This document shows positions 24,481-33,508 of a stretch of DNA of 64,000 nucleotides, piece after piece; the first letter of the stretch is position 1, and each line of letters opens with the position of its first letter. Origin of the DNA: Ramlibacter pinisoli (GTDB lineage: Bacteria; Pseudomonadota; Gammaproteobacteria; Burkholderiales; Burkholderiaceae_C); contig NZ_WSEL01000003.1 of NCBI RefSeq assembly GCF_009758015.1, positions 1,364,001-1,428,000 of the forward strand, given 5' to 3'. The position numbers and the translations under genes were made by a program. The notes beneath the pieces were generated by a model, which was not told where the DNA came from, ran no database searches, and worked only from the letters and a program-made list of their open reading frames with translations.

Positions 24481-26816
24481 GGCAGCTTTCCGGGCGCGGG
24501 GCCCATCAACCGGTGCAACAGGGCCAGCAACTGGCCGCTGCTGGTGCGCGACTTCACCAGGGCGTTCTTCACCTGCGCCGCCACGTCGGCGGCGACCTCG
24601 CTGCCCGAGAAGATGACCACCGGCGTCGCGGCGTTGCGCGCCGGCAGGGCGGCCAGCAGGCCGGAGGCATCGCCGTCGGGCAGCTGCATGTCCAGCAGGA
24701 TGAGGGCGAACGGGCGCTCGGCGAGCAGCCCGCGCGCCTGCGCCAGGCTGCCCGCGTGCACCGTCTCGGCCGAGTCTTCGAGCACCGCGCCAACCACGCG
24801 CACCAGGTCGGCATCGTCCTCGACGTGCAGCACCACGGGCCGCTCGCCCCGCGGGCCGTGCAGCGCGCGCCGCACCGTCGCCAGCAGGCGCTCGCCGTCG
24901 ATCGGCTTGGACAGCCAGTCGTGCGCGCCGAAGGCGGCGGCATCGACGCCCTCGGGCGCCGCGCGCGCGGTGAGCACGACCACCGGCAGGCGCGCCGTGG
25001 CCGGCTCGGCGCGCAGCGCGCGCAGCAGCGACAGCCCGTCCTCGTCGGGCAGGCCCAGGTCCAGCGTCATCGCCCGGTAGGGATGCGCCGCCAGCAGGCG
25101 GCGGGCCTCGGCCGCGGTCGGCGCCACGTCGGCCCGCAGGCCGCCCTGCTCCAGCAACCGGCAGACCAGGGCGGCGATGACCGGGTCGTCCTCGCACACC
25201 AGCACCTCGCCCGCGGCGGCCGGCAGCGCGCCCGGCGGCGCCAGCGCCGGCAGTTCGACGAAGAACTCGGTGCCGCCGCCGGCGCGGTCGGCGAACCCGA
25301 TGCGCCCGCCCAGCCGCTCGACGATGGCCTTGGAGATCGCCAGGCCCAGGCCGGTGCCGGGCTTGCTGCGCGCGTCCGAGCCGTCGGCCTGCAGGAAGCG
25401 CGAGAACATGCGGTCGCGGAACGCCTGCGGGATGCCGGGGCCGCGGTCGCCGATCCACAGCCGCAGGCGGCGCACGGTGCCGGGCAGCCAGCCGATGCCG
25501 ACCTCGACCTCGCCGCCGGCCGGCGAGAACTTGGCCGCGTTGGACAGCAGGTTGACCACCACCTGCGTCAGCCGGTCGGCGTCGGCCAGCACGCGGCCGT
25601 CGACGGCGTCCGGGCGCAGCACATAGCGCACCTGGAACTGCTGCGCGAAGGAATCGGTGGCGGCCATGGCCTGCCGCACCAGCGGCACCAGGGCCTGCGG
25701 AGCGAGGTCGAAGCGCACGTTGCCGGACTCGATCTTCTCGATGTCCAGCATGTCGTTGATCAGGCGCACCAGCCGGTCGCAGTTGCTGGTGGCGATGTCG
25801 AGCAGGCCGCGCGCCCGGGACGGGATCTCGCCCGCCGCGCCGCCCAGCAGCAGCCCGAGCGAGCCGCGCACGGAAGTGAGCGGGGTGCGCAACTCGTGCG
25901 AGACGGTGGCGATGAACTCGTTCTTCATCCGCTCCACCTTCTTGCGCTCGGAAATGTCGCGCACCACCGTGGTGTAGCCACTGGCCGCGGTGCCCCGCAT
26001 GCGGGTGACGACGATCTCGGCCGAAAAGGGCGTGCCGTCGGCGCGCAGGCACGCCAGCTCGCGCCGCACGCTGGCGGCCACGCCGCGCGGCCGGGCCGCC
26101 AGTTCGGCCATGAAGGCCCGTACCTCGGCCCGCGCGGCCGGCGCCACCAGGTCCATCACCGGGGTGCCGACCAGGGCGCCGGCGGCGCGCCCGAACATCT
26201 GGCTGGCCGCCGGATTGACCAGCACGATGCGGCCGTCGACGCCCAGCGTCACGACGCCGTCGCCGGCGGTGTCCAGCACCGCCTGCAGCCGTTCTTCCTT
26301 CTCGCGCGCGACCGCGGTGGCCTGGCCGATCGTGTAGACGTTCAGCTCCAGCTCGGCCCAGCCCGCCAGGTCGGCCAGCGCCTGCTCGTCCCCGGGGCCG
26401 AAGGTGCGCGGCCGGTGGTCGACCAGGCACAGCGTGCCGACGCGATGCCCCGCCGCCCCGTGCAGCGGCATGCCGGCGTAGAAGCGCACGTGGGGCGCGC
26501 CCGTGACCGCCGGATGGTCGGCGAAGCGCGGATCGGCGGCGGCGTCCGGGATGACGAAGGCGCCCTCGTCCAGGATGGCGTGGGCGCAGAACGAGAGCCG
26601 GCGCGGCGTCTCGGTGGCGTCCAGCCCCAGGCGCGACTTGAACCACTGGCGGTCGGTGTCGACCAGCGAGACCAGCGCGATGGGCACCGCGAAGGTGCGC
26701 GCCGCCGTGCGCGTGATGCGGTCGAAGCGGCCTTCGGGCTCGGTGTCGAGCACCTGCAGCCGGCACAGGTCGTCGACGCGCTGCGCGTCGTCGGCGGGAA
26801 TGGCGGGTTCGAGCAT
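24477..26816 (-). CDS. Hybrid sensor histidine kinase: GAF-PAS-HisKA-HATPase-REC-REC
   Basis: A cytoplasmic hybrid kinase of 779 residues with no membrane segments. GAF is at ~20-160 and PAS at ~175-290. HisKA has H307 (VSHELRTPLTS), HATPase has the N-box NLLSNAAKF and GTGLGLAISKAIVE, receiver 1 has D586 and receiver 2 has D709. The second receiver ends in ALVKSRTSSGQL, lacking the usual K-P. With the single receiver at 24082 it forms a phosphorelay. It is divergent from the RND efflux operon across 170 bases (26817-26986), so it may regulate efflux, although no DNA-binding output protein is encoded. Confidence 0.9.
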   Translation of the reverse strand: MLEPAIPADDAQRVDDLCRLQVLDTEPEGRFDRITRTAARTFAVPIALVSLVDTDRQWFKSRLGLDATETPRRLSFCAHAILDEGAFVIPDAAADPRFADHPAVTGAPHVRFYAGMPLHGAAGHRVGTLCLVDHRPRTFGPGDEQALADLAGWAELELNVYTIGQATAVAREKEERLQAVLDTAGDGVVTLGVDGRIVLVNPAASQMFGRAAGALVGTPVMDLVAPAARAEVRAFMAELAARPRGVAASVRRELACLRADGTPFSAEIVVTRMRGTAASGYTTVVRDISERKKVERMKNEFIATVSHELRTPLTSVRGSLGLLLGGAAGEIPSRARGLLDIATSNCDRLVRLINDMLDIEKIESGNVRFDLAPQALVPLVRQAMAATDSFAQQFQVRYVLRPDAVDGRVLADADRLTQVVVNLLSNAAKFSPAGGEVEVGIGWLPGTVRRLRLWIGDRGPGIPQAFRDRMFSRFLQADGSDARSKPGTGLGLAISKAIVERLGGRIGFADRAGGGTEFFVELPALAPPGALPAAAGEVLVCEDDPVIAALVCRLLEQGGLRADVAPTAAEARRLLAAHPYRAMTLDLGLPDEDGLSLLRALRAEPATARLPVVVLTARAAPEGVDAAAFGAHDWLSKPIDGERLLATVRRALHGPRGERPVVLHVEDDADLVRVVGAVLEDSAETVHAGSLAQARGLLAERPFALILLDMQLPDGDASGLLAALPARNAATPVVIFSGSEVAADVAAQVKNALVKSRTSSGQLLALLHRLMGPAPGKLP

Positions 26817-26986
26817 GGCGGCGCCGGCTGGGATGCTGGTGGCTGGGCCCGCGCGCCGCGGGCCGCGGCATTGTGGCACGCGACCTGCTCCTCCCGTCGC
26901 GCAGCGGGCGCGCATCAGCCTTGCGCCTGCGTCCTTCACGGGCCGTTGGTAGACTGCCCGGTTTTGCCTCTCTTTCCAAGGCGACG

Positions 26987-28363
26987 ATGGCCTCCCTGCA
27001 CAAGCCTGTCCTGCTTCCCCTCCTCCTCGCGATCACCGCCCTGCTGTCCGCCTGCGGCAAATCCGACAACGCCGGCGCGCCCGGCGGCGGTGCCCCGGGC
27101 GGCGGCATGCCGCCCCCCGAAGTGGGCGTGGTCACGGTCAAGGTGGGCGACATCGGGCTGGTGACCGAGCTGCCGGGCCGCCTGGAGGCCTCGCGCGTCG
27201 CCCAGGTGCGCGCCCGCGCGGCCGGCATCGTGCAGGAGCGGCTGTTCAAGGAAGGCAGCGACGTCAAGGCCGGCCAGCCGCTGTTCCGCATCGACCCGGC
27301 CCAGCTGCAGGCCTCCTCGGCCAGCGCCAAGGCCACGCTGGCCCGCGCCGAGGCCAACCTGACCCAGGCCGCGTCCCTGGCCGAGCGCTACAAGCCGCTG
27401 GTCGAGGCCAATGCCATCAGCAAGCAGGACTACGCCGCCGCCGTCGCCGCACAGAAGGCGGCCGAGGCCGACGTGGCGGCCAGCCGCGCCGCCGTGCAGA
27501 CGGCGCAGATCAACCTGAACTACGCGCTGGTGACCTCGCCGATCTCCGGCCGCATCGGCCGCGCGCTGGTCACCGAGGGCGCGCTGGTCGGCCAGGGCGA
27601 GGCCACGCCGCTGGCGCTGGTGCAGCAGATCAACCCGATGTACGTCAACGTCACGCAGTCGTCGACCGAGGTGCTGAACCTGCGCCGCTCGATCGAGCAG
27701 GGCCGCCTCAAGCGCGCCGGCGCCGAGGGCGCCCAGGCCAAGGTGCTGCTGGAGGACGGCACGCCCTACCCCCAGACCGCCCGCCTGCTGTTCTCCGACC
27801 TGAGCGTCGACCCCGGCAGCGGCCAGGTGACACTGCGCGCCGAGGTGCCCAACCCGCAGGGCCTGCTGCTGCCGGGCATGTACGTGCGCGTGCAGCTCGA
27901 GCAGGCCAAGGCCGGCAACGCCATCCTGCTGCCGCAGCAGGCGGTGACGCGCTCCGGCCAGGGCGACAGCGTGATGGTGGTCGCGCCCGACGGCAAGGTG
28001 GCGCCGCGGCCGGTCAAGGTCGGCGGAGCCCAGAACGGCAGCTGGGTCATCCTCGACGGCCTGAAGCCGGGCGAGCAGGTGATGGTCGACGGCTTCCAGA
28101 AGCTGCGGCCCGGCGCGCCGGTCAAGCCGGTGCCCTGGAACGAGGGCAAGCCGGCGGCGCCGGCGGGGCCTGCATCCGCCGCGTCGGGGGAGAAGAAGGG
28201 CCGCAGGCGGCGGACCTCCGGACGCGACGGGCGCGAAGGTCTCGCAAAGGACGCGAAAGAGTCCAGGAGCCAGCACGGACGTCGTTCCTCTTGCGCCTTT
28301 CACGCAACCTTCGCGCCCTGCGCGTACGGGAGTGCTGTCCCCGCTTCCTCGGCCTCGCGCTGA
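26987..28363 (+). CDS. RND efflux periplasmic adaptor (AcrA/MexA family)
   Basis: A 458-residue membrane fusion protein anchored as a lipoprotein (LSAC, C23). RARAAGIVQERLFKEGSDVKAGQ is the first lipoyl half, followed by a helical hairpin (~100-170), LVTSPISGRIGRALVTEGALV as the second lipoyl half, then the beta-barrel and membrane-proximal domains up to about residue 400. The natural end would be near AASGEKKG. The last ~44 residues (Arg/Ser-rich, then ending SAVPASSASR) are encoded by a 90-bp inverted-repeat element and look acquired. Unusually, the pump gene starts only 10 bases later. Confidence 0.92.
   Translation: MASLHKPVLLPLLLAITALLSACGKSDNAGAPGGGAPGGGMPPPEVGVVTVKVGDIGLVTELPGRLEASRVAQVRARAAGIVQERLFKEGSDVKAGQPLFRIDPAQLQASSASAKATLARAEANLTQAASLAERYKPLVEANAISKQDYAAAVAAQKAAEADVAASRAAVQTAQINLNYALVTSPISGRIGRALVTEGALVGQGEATPLALVQQINPMYVNVTQSSTEVLNLRRSIEQGRLKRAGAEGAQAKVLLEDGTPYPQTARLLFSDLSVDPGSGQVTLRAEVPNPQGLLLPGMYVRVQLEQAKAGNAILLPQQAVTRSGQGDSVMVVAPDGKVAPRPVKVGGAQNGSWVILDGLKPGEQVMVDGFQKLRPGAPVKPVPWNEGKPAAPAGPASAASGEKKGRRRRTSGRDGREGLAKDAKESRSQHGRRSSCAFHATFAPCAYGSAVPASSASR
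28229..28318. repeat. 90-bp imperfect inverted repeat inside the adaptor gene 3' end
   Basis: Outer arms GGGCGCGAAGGT (28229-28240) and ACCTTCGCGCCC (28307-28318) are perfect inverted copies. The arms continue inward with 60-75% identity (CGCAAAGGACGCGAAAGAG against CTCTTGCGCCTTTCACGC). The composition (CGCAAAGG, GCGAAAG) is unlike the surrounding coding sequence and resembles small intergenic repeats seen in beta-proteobacteria. It is translated in the adaptor frame. Confidence 0.7.
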
Positions 28364-28372
28364 CCGTCCGGC

Positions 28373-31300
28373 ATGGCCAAGTTCTTCATCGACCGGCCCA
28401 TCTTCGCGTGGGTCATCGCGCTGTTCCTCATCGTGCTGGGCGCCGTGTCCATCACGCAGCTGCCGATCTCGCAGTACCCGCCGGTGGCACCGCCGGCCAT
28501 CGTGCTCACCGCCACCTACCCGGGCGCGTCGGCCAGCACGCTGGAAGAGAGCGTCATCACCGTCATCGAGCAGGAGCTCAACGGCTCGCCCGGCCTGATC
28601 TACATGGAATCGGTGACGCAGGCCAACGGCGTCGGCCAGATCACCGTCAGCTACGAGCCCGGCACCAACGCCGACCTGGCCCAGGTGGACGTGCAGAACC
28701 GGCTGGCGCGCGCCACGCCGCGCCTGCCCGCGGCCGTCACGCAGCAGGGCGTGCGGGTCGAGAAGTCGCGCGCCAACTTCCTGCTGTTCGCCATCCTGTC
28801 CTCCGACGATCCCAATTTCACCCCGGTCGACCTGGGTGACTACGCCTCGCGCAACGTCGTGCCCGAGATCCAGCGCCTGCCGGGCGTCGGCCAAGCGCAG
28901 CTGTTCGGCACCGAGGCGGCCATGCGCATCTGGATCGACCCGGACAAGCTGGTGGGCTTCAACCTGTCGGCCAACGACGTCAACGCGGCCATCCGCTCGC
29001 AGAACGCCCAGGTTTCGGCCGGCAGCATCGGCGACCTGCCCAACGTGGCCGGCCAGGGCATCGCGGCCACCGTGGTGGTGAGCGGGCAGCTCACCAACGT
29101 CGACCAGTTCCGCAACATCGTGCTGCGCGCCAACCCCGACGGCTCCACCGTGCGGCTGCGCGACGTGGCGCGGGTCGAGCTCAACGCGCAGACCTTCGCC
29201 ACCTCGGCGCGCCTGAACGGCAAGCCCTCCACCGGCATCGGCGTGCAGCTCTCGCCCAGCGGCAACGCCCTGGCCACCGCCGACCTGGTGCGCAAGCGCA
29301 TGGGCGAGCTGGCGCCCTACTTCCCGCCCGGCATGAAGTGGGACATCCCGTACGACACCTCGCGCTTCGTGCGCATCTCCATCAAGCAGGTGGTCGAGAC
29401 CCTGGTCGAGGCCGTGGTGCTGGTGTTCCTGGTGATGTTCCTGTTCCTGCAGAACTGGCGCTACACCGTCATCCCGACCGTGGTGGTGCCGGTGGCGCTG
29501 CTGGGCACCTTCGCCGTGCTGCTGGCGCTGGGCTTCTCGATCAACGTGCTCACCATGTTCGGCATGGTGCTGGTGATCGGCATCGTGGTCGACGACGCCA
29601 TCGTGGTGGTCGAGAACGTCGAGCGCATCATGAGCGAGGAAGGCCTGCCGCCGCGCGAGGCCACCCGCAAGGCCATGGGCCAGATCTCCGGCGCCATCAT
29701 CGGCGTGACGGTGGTGCTGGTCTCGGTGTTCGTGCCGCTGGCGTTCTTCGCCGGCTCCACCGGCAACATCTACCGCCAGTTCTCGGCGGTGATGGTGGCG
29801 TCGATCGCCCTGTCGGCCTTCATGGCGCTGTCGCTCACGCCGGCGCTGTGCGCCACCCTGCTCAAGCCGGTGGAGGCCGGGCACCACCACGAGAAGACCG
29901 GCTTCTTCGGCTGGTTCAACCGCGGCTTCACGCGCACCGCGCACGGCTACGAGGGCATCGTGGCGCGCATCCTGCGCCGCGCGCCCTGGTACCTGATCCT
30001 GTACGGCGCCATCGGGCTAGCCGCGGCGTTCTTCTACACCCGCCTGCCGACCTCGTTCCTGCCGCAGGAGGACCAGGGCTACATCATCGTCAACGTGCAG
30101 TTGCCCCCGGGCGCCACCCAGGAGCGCACCCGCAGCGTGATGGAGCAGGTCGAGGGCTTCATCCTCAAGCAGCCCGAGGTGCAGAGCATGGTGGGCGTGC
30201 TCGGCTTCTCGTTCTCGGGCCAGGGCCAGAACGCTGCACTGGCCTTCGTCACGCTCAAGGACTGGGACCAGCGCCACGGCGAGGAGCACTCGGCCGGCGC
30301 GCTGGCGGGGCGCGCCTTCGGTGCCCTGTCGGGCATCCGCGACGCCTTCATCTTCCCGCTCAGCCCGCCGCCCATTCCCGAGCTGGGCACGGCGTCGGGC
30401 TTCACCTTCCGCCTGCAGGACCGCGGCGGCAACGGCCGCCAGGCGCTGGTGGCCGCGCGCAACCAGCTGCTGGGCCTGGCCTCGCAGAGCAAGGTGCTCA
30501 CGCAGGTGCGCCCGGATGGCCTGGAGGATGCGCCGCAGCTGCAGGTGGACATCGATCGCGACAAGGCGCAGGCGCTGGGCGTGCCGTTCGACGCCATCAA
30601 CAGCGCCGTCTCCACGGCGCTCGGCTCGTCCTACATCAACGACTTCCCCAACCGCGGCCGCCTGCAACGGGTGCTGGTGCAGGCCGACGCGCCGGCGCGC
30701 ATGCAGCCGGAGGACCTGCTGCGCATCAATGTGGTCAGCGTCCAGGGCAAGACGGTGCCGCTGAGCGCCTTCGCCAGCACGCGCTGGGTCAACGGCGCCA
30801 TGCAGACCGTCCGCTACAACGGCTATCCGTCGATGCGCATCTCGGGCTCGGCGGCGCCGGGCTACAGCAGCGGCGCCGCGCTGGCCGAGATGGAGCGGTT
30901 GGCCGCCCAGCTGCCCCCGGGCTTCGCCTACGAATGGACCGGCCAGTCGCGCGAGGAGAAGCTGGCCGGGGCGCAGGCGCTCATCCTGTACGGCTTCGCC
31001 GTGCTGGCGGTGTTCCTGTGCCTGGCGGCGCTGTACGAGAGCTGGTCGATCCCGCTGGCCGTGATCCTGGTGGTGCCGCTGGGCGTGCTGGGCGTGCTGA
31101 TCGCGACCTTCCTGCGCAACTACGCCAACGACGTGTACTTCCAGGTCGGCCTGATCACCATCATCGGCCTGTCGGCCAAGAACGCCATCCTGATCATCGA
31201 GTTCGCCAAGGACCTGCAGGCGCAGGGCAAGGGCGTCATCGAGTCGGCGCTGGCGGCGGCGCACCTGCGGTTCCGCCCCATCCTCATGACCTCGATGGCG

Positions 31301-31543
31301 TTCGGCCTGGGCGTGCTGCCGCTGGCCATCGCCACCGGCGCCGGCTCGGCCAGCCAGCGCGCCATCGGCACCGGCGTGCTGGGCGGCATGATCACCGGCA
31401 CCGGCCTGGCGGTGTTCTTCGTCCCCATCTTCTTCGTCGTGGTGCGCGGCTTCTTCCATGGCAGCGAGCGGCAACGCAAGCTGCACGCGCACGAGTTCGG
31501 CCGCGAACTGCCCCGGGGTGCGACCCAGGGGGACCAGGTATGA
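28373..31543 (+). CDS. RND efflux pump inner-membrane transporter (AcrB/HAE1 family)
   Basis: A 1056-residue proton-driven drug transporter, normal family length. The N-terminus MAKFFIDRPIFAWVIALF is standard. IVVDDAIVVVENVER carries the two TM4 aspartates of the proton relay, and GLSAKNAILIIEFAKD carries the TM10 lysine. The two large periplasmic loops and 12 membrane segments are in the expected order, and FFVVVRGFF with a charged tail ends the protein. With its adaptor and outer-membrane factor it forms a tripartite multidrug pump of the MexAB-OprM type. The substrate range cannot be read from sequence. Confidence 0.95.
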   Translation: MAKFFIDRPIFAWVIALFLIVLGAVSITQLPISQYPPVAPPAIVLTATYPGASASTLEESVITVIEQELNGSPGLIYMESVTQANGVGQITVSYEPGTNADLAQVDVQNRLARATPRLPAAVTQQGVRVEKSRANFLLFAILSSDDPNFTPVDLGDYASRNVVPEIQRLPGVGQAQLFGTEAAMRIWIDPDKLVGFNLSANDVNAAIRSQNAQVSAGSIGDLPNVAGQGIAATVVVSGQLTNVDQFRNIVLRANPDGSTVRLRDVARVELNAQTFATSARLNGKPSTGIGVQLSPSGNALATADLVRKRMGELAPYFPPGMKWDIPYDTSRFVRISIKQVVETLVEAVVLVFLVMFLFLQNWRYTVIPTVVVPVALLGTFAVLLALGFSINVLTMFGMVLVIGIVVDDAIVVVENVERIMSEEGLPPREATRKAMGQISGAIIGVTVVLVSVFVPLAFFAGSTGNIYRQFSAVMVASIALSAFMALSLTPALCATLLKPVEAGHHHEKTGFFGWFNRGFTRTAHGYEGIVARILRRAPWYLILYGAIGLAAAFFYTRLPTSFLPQEDQGYIIVNVQLPPGATQERTRSVMEQVEGFILKQPEVQSMVGVLGFSFSGQGQNAALAFVTLKDWDQRHGEEHSAGALAGRAFGALSGIRDAFIFPLSPPPIPELGTASGFTFRLQDRGGNGRQALVAARNQLLGLASQSKVLTQVRPDGLEDAPQLQVDIDRDKAQALGVPFDAINSAVSTALGSSYINDFPNRGRLQRVLVQADAPARMQPEDLLRINVVSVQGKTVPLSAFASTRWVNGAMQTVRYNGYPSMRISGSAAPGYSSGAALAEMERLAAQLPPGFAYEWTGQSREEKLAGAQALILYGFAVLAVFLCLAALYESWSIPLAVILVVPLGVLGVLIATFLRNYANDVYFQVGLITIIGLSAKNAILIIEFAKDLQAQGKGVIESALAAAHLRFRPILMTSMAFGLGVLPLAIATGAGSASQRAIGTGVLGGMITGTGLAVFFVPIFFVVVRGFFHGSERQRKLHAHEFGRELPRGATQGDQV

Positions 31544-32943
31544 CCCGTCTTCGCAACTGGCGCCTCGCGCCGCTGGCCGCCGCCCTGCTGGCCGGCTGCT
31601 CCTTCATCCCGACCTACGAACGCCCGGCGGCGCCGGTGCCGGCCGCCTACGGCCACCCGAGCGCCACCGAGGGCCTGCCGGCCGCGCAGCTCGAGTGGCA
31701 GCAGTTCTTCACCGACCCGCACCTGCGCGAGCTGATCACGGTCTCGCTGTCGGACAACCGCGACCTGCGGGTGGCCATCGCCAGCGTCGAACAGGCACGC
31801 GCGCAGTACGACATCCGCAACGCCGACCGCTACCCCACCATCGGCGCCGCCGCTGCCGCCACGCGCCAGCCCAACACCAACGGCAACGGCCAGCAGGTCA
31901 CCCTGTACACGGCCGGCCTGGCGCTGGCGACCTGGGAGCTCGATTTCTTCGGCCGCGTCGCCGCGCTCAGCCAGACGGCGCTGGCGCAGTTCCTGGCCAC
32001 CGAGGAAGGCCGCAAGTCGGCGCAGACCATCCTGGTGAGCGCCGTCGCCAACACCTGGCTGGCCGTGGTCGCCGACGAGGAGCTGCTCACGTTCACGCGC
32101 CAGACGCTGGACACGCGCGAGGAGACCTTCCGCCTGACCAAGCTGCGCTTCGACAACGGCGTGTCCAGCGAGCTGGACCTGCGCCAGGCGCAGTCGCTGG
32201 TGGAGTCGTCGCGGGCCGCGCTTGCGCAGCAGGAGCGCCAGCGCTCGCTGGACATCAACGCGCTGTCGCTGCTGATCGGGCGCCCGCTGCCGCCCGACTA
32301 CCGCAGCGGCACCACCATGGCCACCGTGTTGCTGGCCGACGTGCCGGCCGGCATGCCGTCGGACGTCATCGCCAGCCGGCCCGACGTGCGCGCGGCCGAG
32401 CAGCAGCTGCTGGCGGCCAACGCCAACATCGGCGCTGCGCGGGCGGCGTTCTTCCCGCGCATCACGCTCACCGCCAGCGCCGGCCGCGCCAGCTCGCAGC
32501 TGTCGGGCCTGTTCGACAGCACGGGCGTGTGGGCCTACACCGTGGCACCGCAGCTGCTGCTGCCGATCTTCGACGCCGGCCGCAACCAGGCCGGCCTGGC
32601 CTCGGCCAATGCGACGCGCGACATCGCGGTGGCGCAGTACGAGCGCTCGATCCAGGTCGCCTTCCGCGAGGTGAGCGATGCGCTGGCCGGCCGCCTGACG
32701 CTGCTGGACCAGCTGCAGGCGCTGATCAACGTGGCCGAGGCGGAGACGGTGCGGTCGCGCCTGCTGCAGCTGCGCTACAACGCCGGCGTGTCCAGCTCGC
32801 TCGACCTGCTGGATGCCCAGCGGGCCCTGTTCACCGCCCGCACGGCCGAAATCCAGACACGGCTGCTGCGCCTGCAGAACCAGGTTCAGCTGTACCGCGC
32901 GCTGGGCGGTGGCTGGACGGACACGGCGGTGTCGGCTCGCTGA
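31540..32943 (+). CDS. Outer-membrane efflux factor (OprM/NodT family lipoprotein)
   Basis: A 467-residue TolC-like channel. The lipobox LAGC (C20) gives an outer-membrane lipoprotein. Two OEP repeats are evident: the first contains ATWELDFFGRVAALSQ and the second LLPIFDAGRNQAGLASANA, each followed by long helices (e.g. LRFDNGVSSELDLRQAQSLVE and LRYNAGVSSSLDLLDAQRALF). The ATG overlaps the pump stop (ATGA). It completes the efflux operon. Confidence 0.93.
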   Translation: MTRLRNWRLAPLAAALLAGCSFIPTYERPAAPVPAAYGHPSATEGLPAAQLEWQQFFTDPHLRELITVSLSDNRDLRVAIASVEQARAQYDIRNADRYPTIGAAAAATRQPNTNGNGQQVTLYTAGLALATWELDFFGRVAALSQTALAQFLATEEGRKSAQTILVSAVANTWLAVVADEELLTFTRQTLDTREETFRLTKLRFDNGVSSELDLRQAQSLVESSRAALAQQERQRSLDINALSLLIGRPLPPDYRSGTTMATVLLADVPAGMPSDVIASRPDVRAAEQQLLAANANIGAARAAFFPRITLTASAGRASSQLSGLFDSTGVWAYTVAPQLLLPIFDAGRNQAGLASANATRDIAVAQYERSIQVAFREVSDALAGRLTLLDQLQALINVAEAETVRSRLLQLRYNAGVSSSLDLLDAQRALFTARTAEIQTRLLRLQNQVQLYRALGGGWTDTAVSAR

Positions 32944-32974
32944 ACGCGTTCGCGAGAAGGCTTTCGCAGCCGCG

Positions 32975-33115
32975 GTGCCGGTGATCCGGCAGCGCGAGCT
33001 GGAGGGACGCAGGCCCGACGGCTTCTCGAACCAGATCAGCGTGGGGGCCGGGATCCGGCCGGTGCTGCAGGCCCTCGAGCAGCGGCTCGACGGCGCGGAC
33101 GCGGCGGCGAAGTGA
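32975..33115 (+). pseudogene. Possible gene remnant or small ORF downstream of the efflux operon
   Basis: An open frame runs from the end of the efflux gene to a TGA at 33113-33115. From 32975 (GTG) it encodes VPVIRQRELEGRRPDGF followed by SNQISVGAGIRPVLQALEQ and a short tail. Residue use looks like real protein rather than a shadow, and it is not antisense to another gene. There is no good ribosome binding site, so I read it as the surviving 3' end of a lost gene, or a 46-residue small protein. I do not recognise the family. Confidence 0.35.
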
Positions 33116-33123
33116 GCACCGCC

Positions 33124-33393
33124 TCAGCGGCGCTGGCTGCCCTGGAACGCCGGGTTGCCTTCGCTGCCGCGCGGTGGCAGGTGGCGGAACATGATGCGGC
33201 CCTTGTTCAGGTCGTAGGGCGACAGTTCCAGCGTGACATAGTCGCCCGCGATGATGCGGATGTGGTTCTTGCGCATCTTGCCGCCGCTGTAGGCGATGAG
33301 CGTGTGGCCGTTCTCCAGCACCACGCGGTAGCGTGAATCGGGCAGGACTTCCTCCACCCGCCCGCGCATCTCGATCAATTCTTCCTTGGCCAT
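33124..33393 (-). CDS. infA: Translation initiation factor IF-1, extended paralogue
   Basis: An 89-residue S1-fold protein. [39 protein letters not shown] and [18 protein letters not shown] are canonical IF-1. Typical IF-1 has 72 residues; this one has a ~15-residue C-terminal tail ([17 protein letters not shown]). Many Burkholderiales carry a second infA outside the ribosomal-protein operon, and this is probably that copy. GGGAGTTGGCC before the ATG contains a usable ribosome binding site. It is monocistronic. Confidence 0.93.
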   Translation of the reverse strand: MAKEELIEMRGRVEEVLPDSRYRVVLENGHTLIAYSGGKMRKNHIRIIAGDYVTLELSPYDLNKGRIMFRHLPPRGSEGNPAFQGSQRR

Positions 33394-33508
33394 GGCCAAC
33401 TCCCTTTCGGCTCCTGACTTGACGTGGCCGAGGGGAAAGACGGCCCGAAGACGTCCTCGATTGTAGTCGCCGCAACAGTGGGTGGCCATCCGCAGGCCGC
33501 GCGCGGGC

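Noticed and set aside
24513..27164. 883-codon plus-strand open frame
   Set aside because: Antisense to the hybrid kinase; Gln/Arg/His-rich with no recognisable domain.
26936..29944. 1002-codon minus-strand open frame
   Set aside because: Antisense to the RND adaptor and pump genes; His/Gln/Arg-rich shadow.
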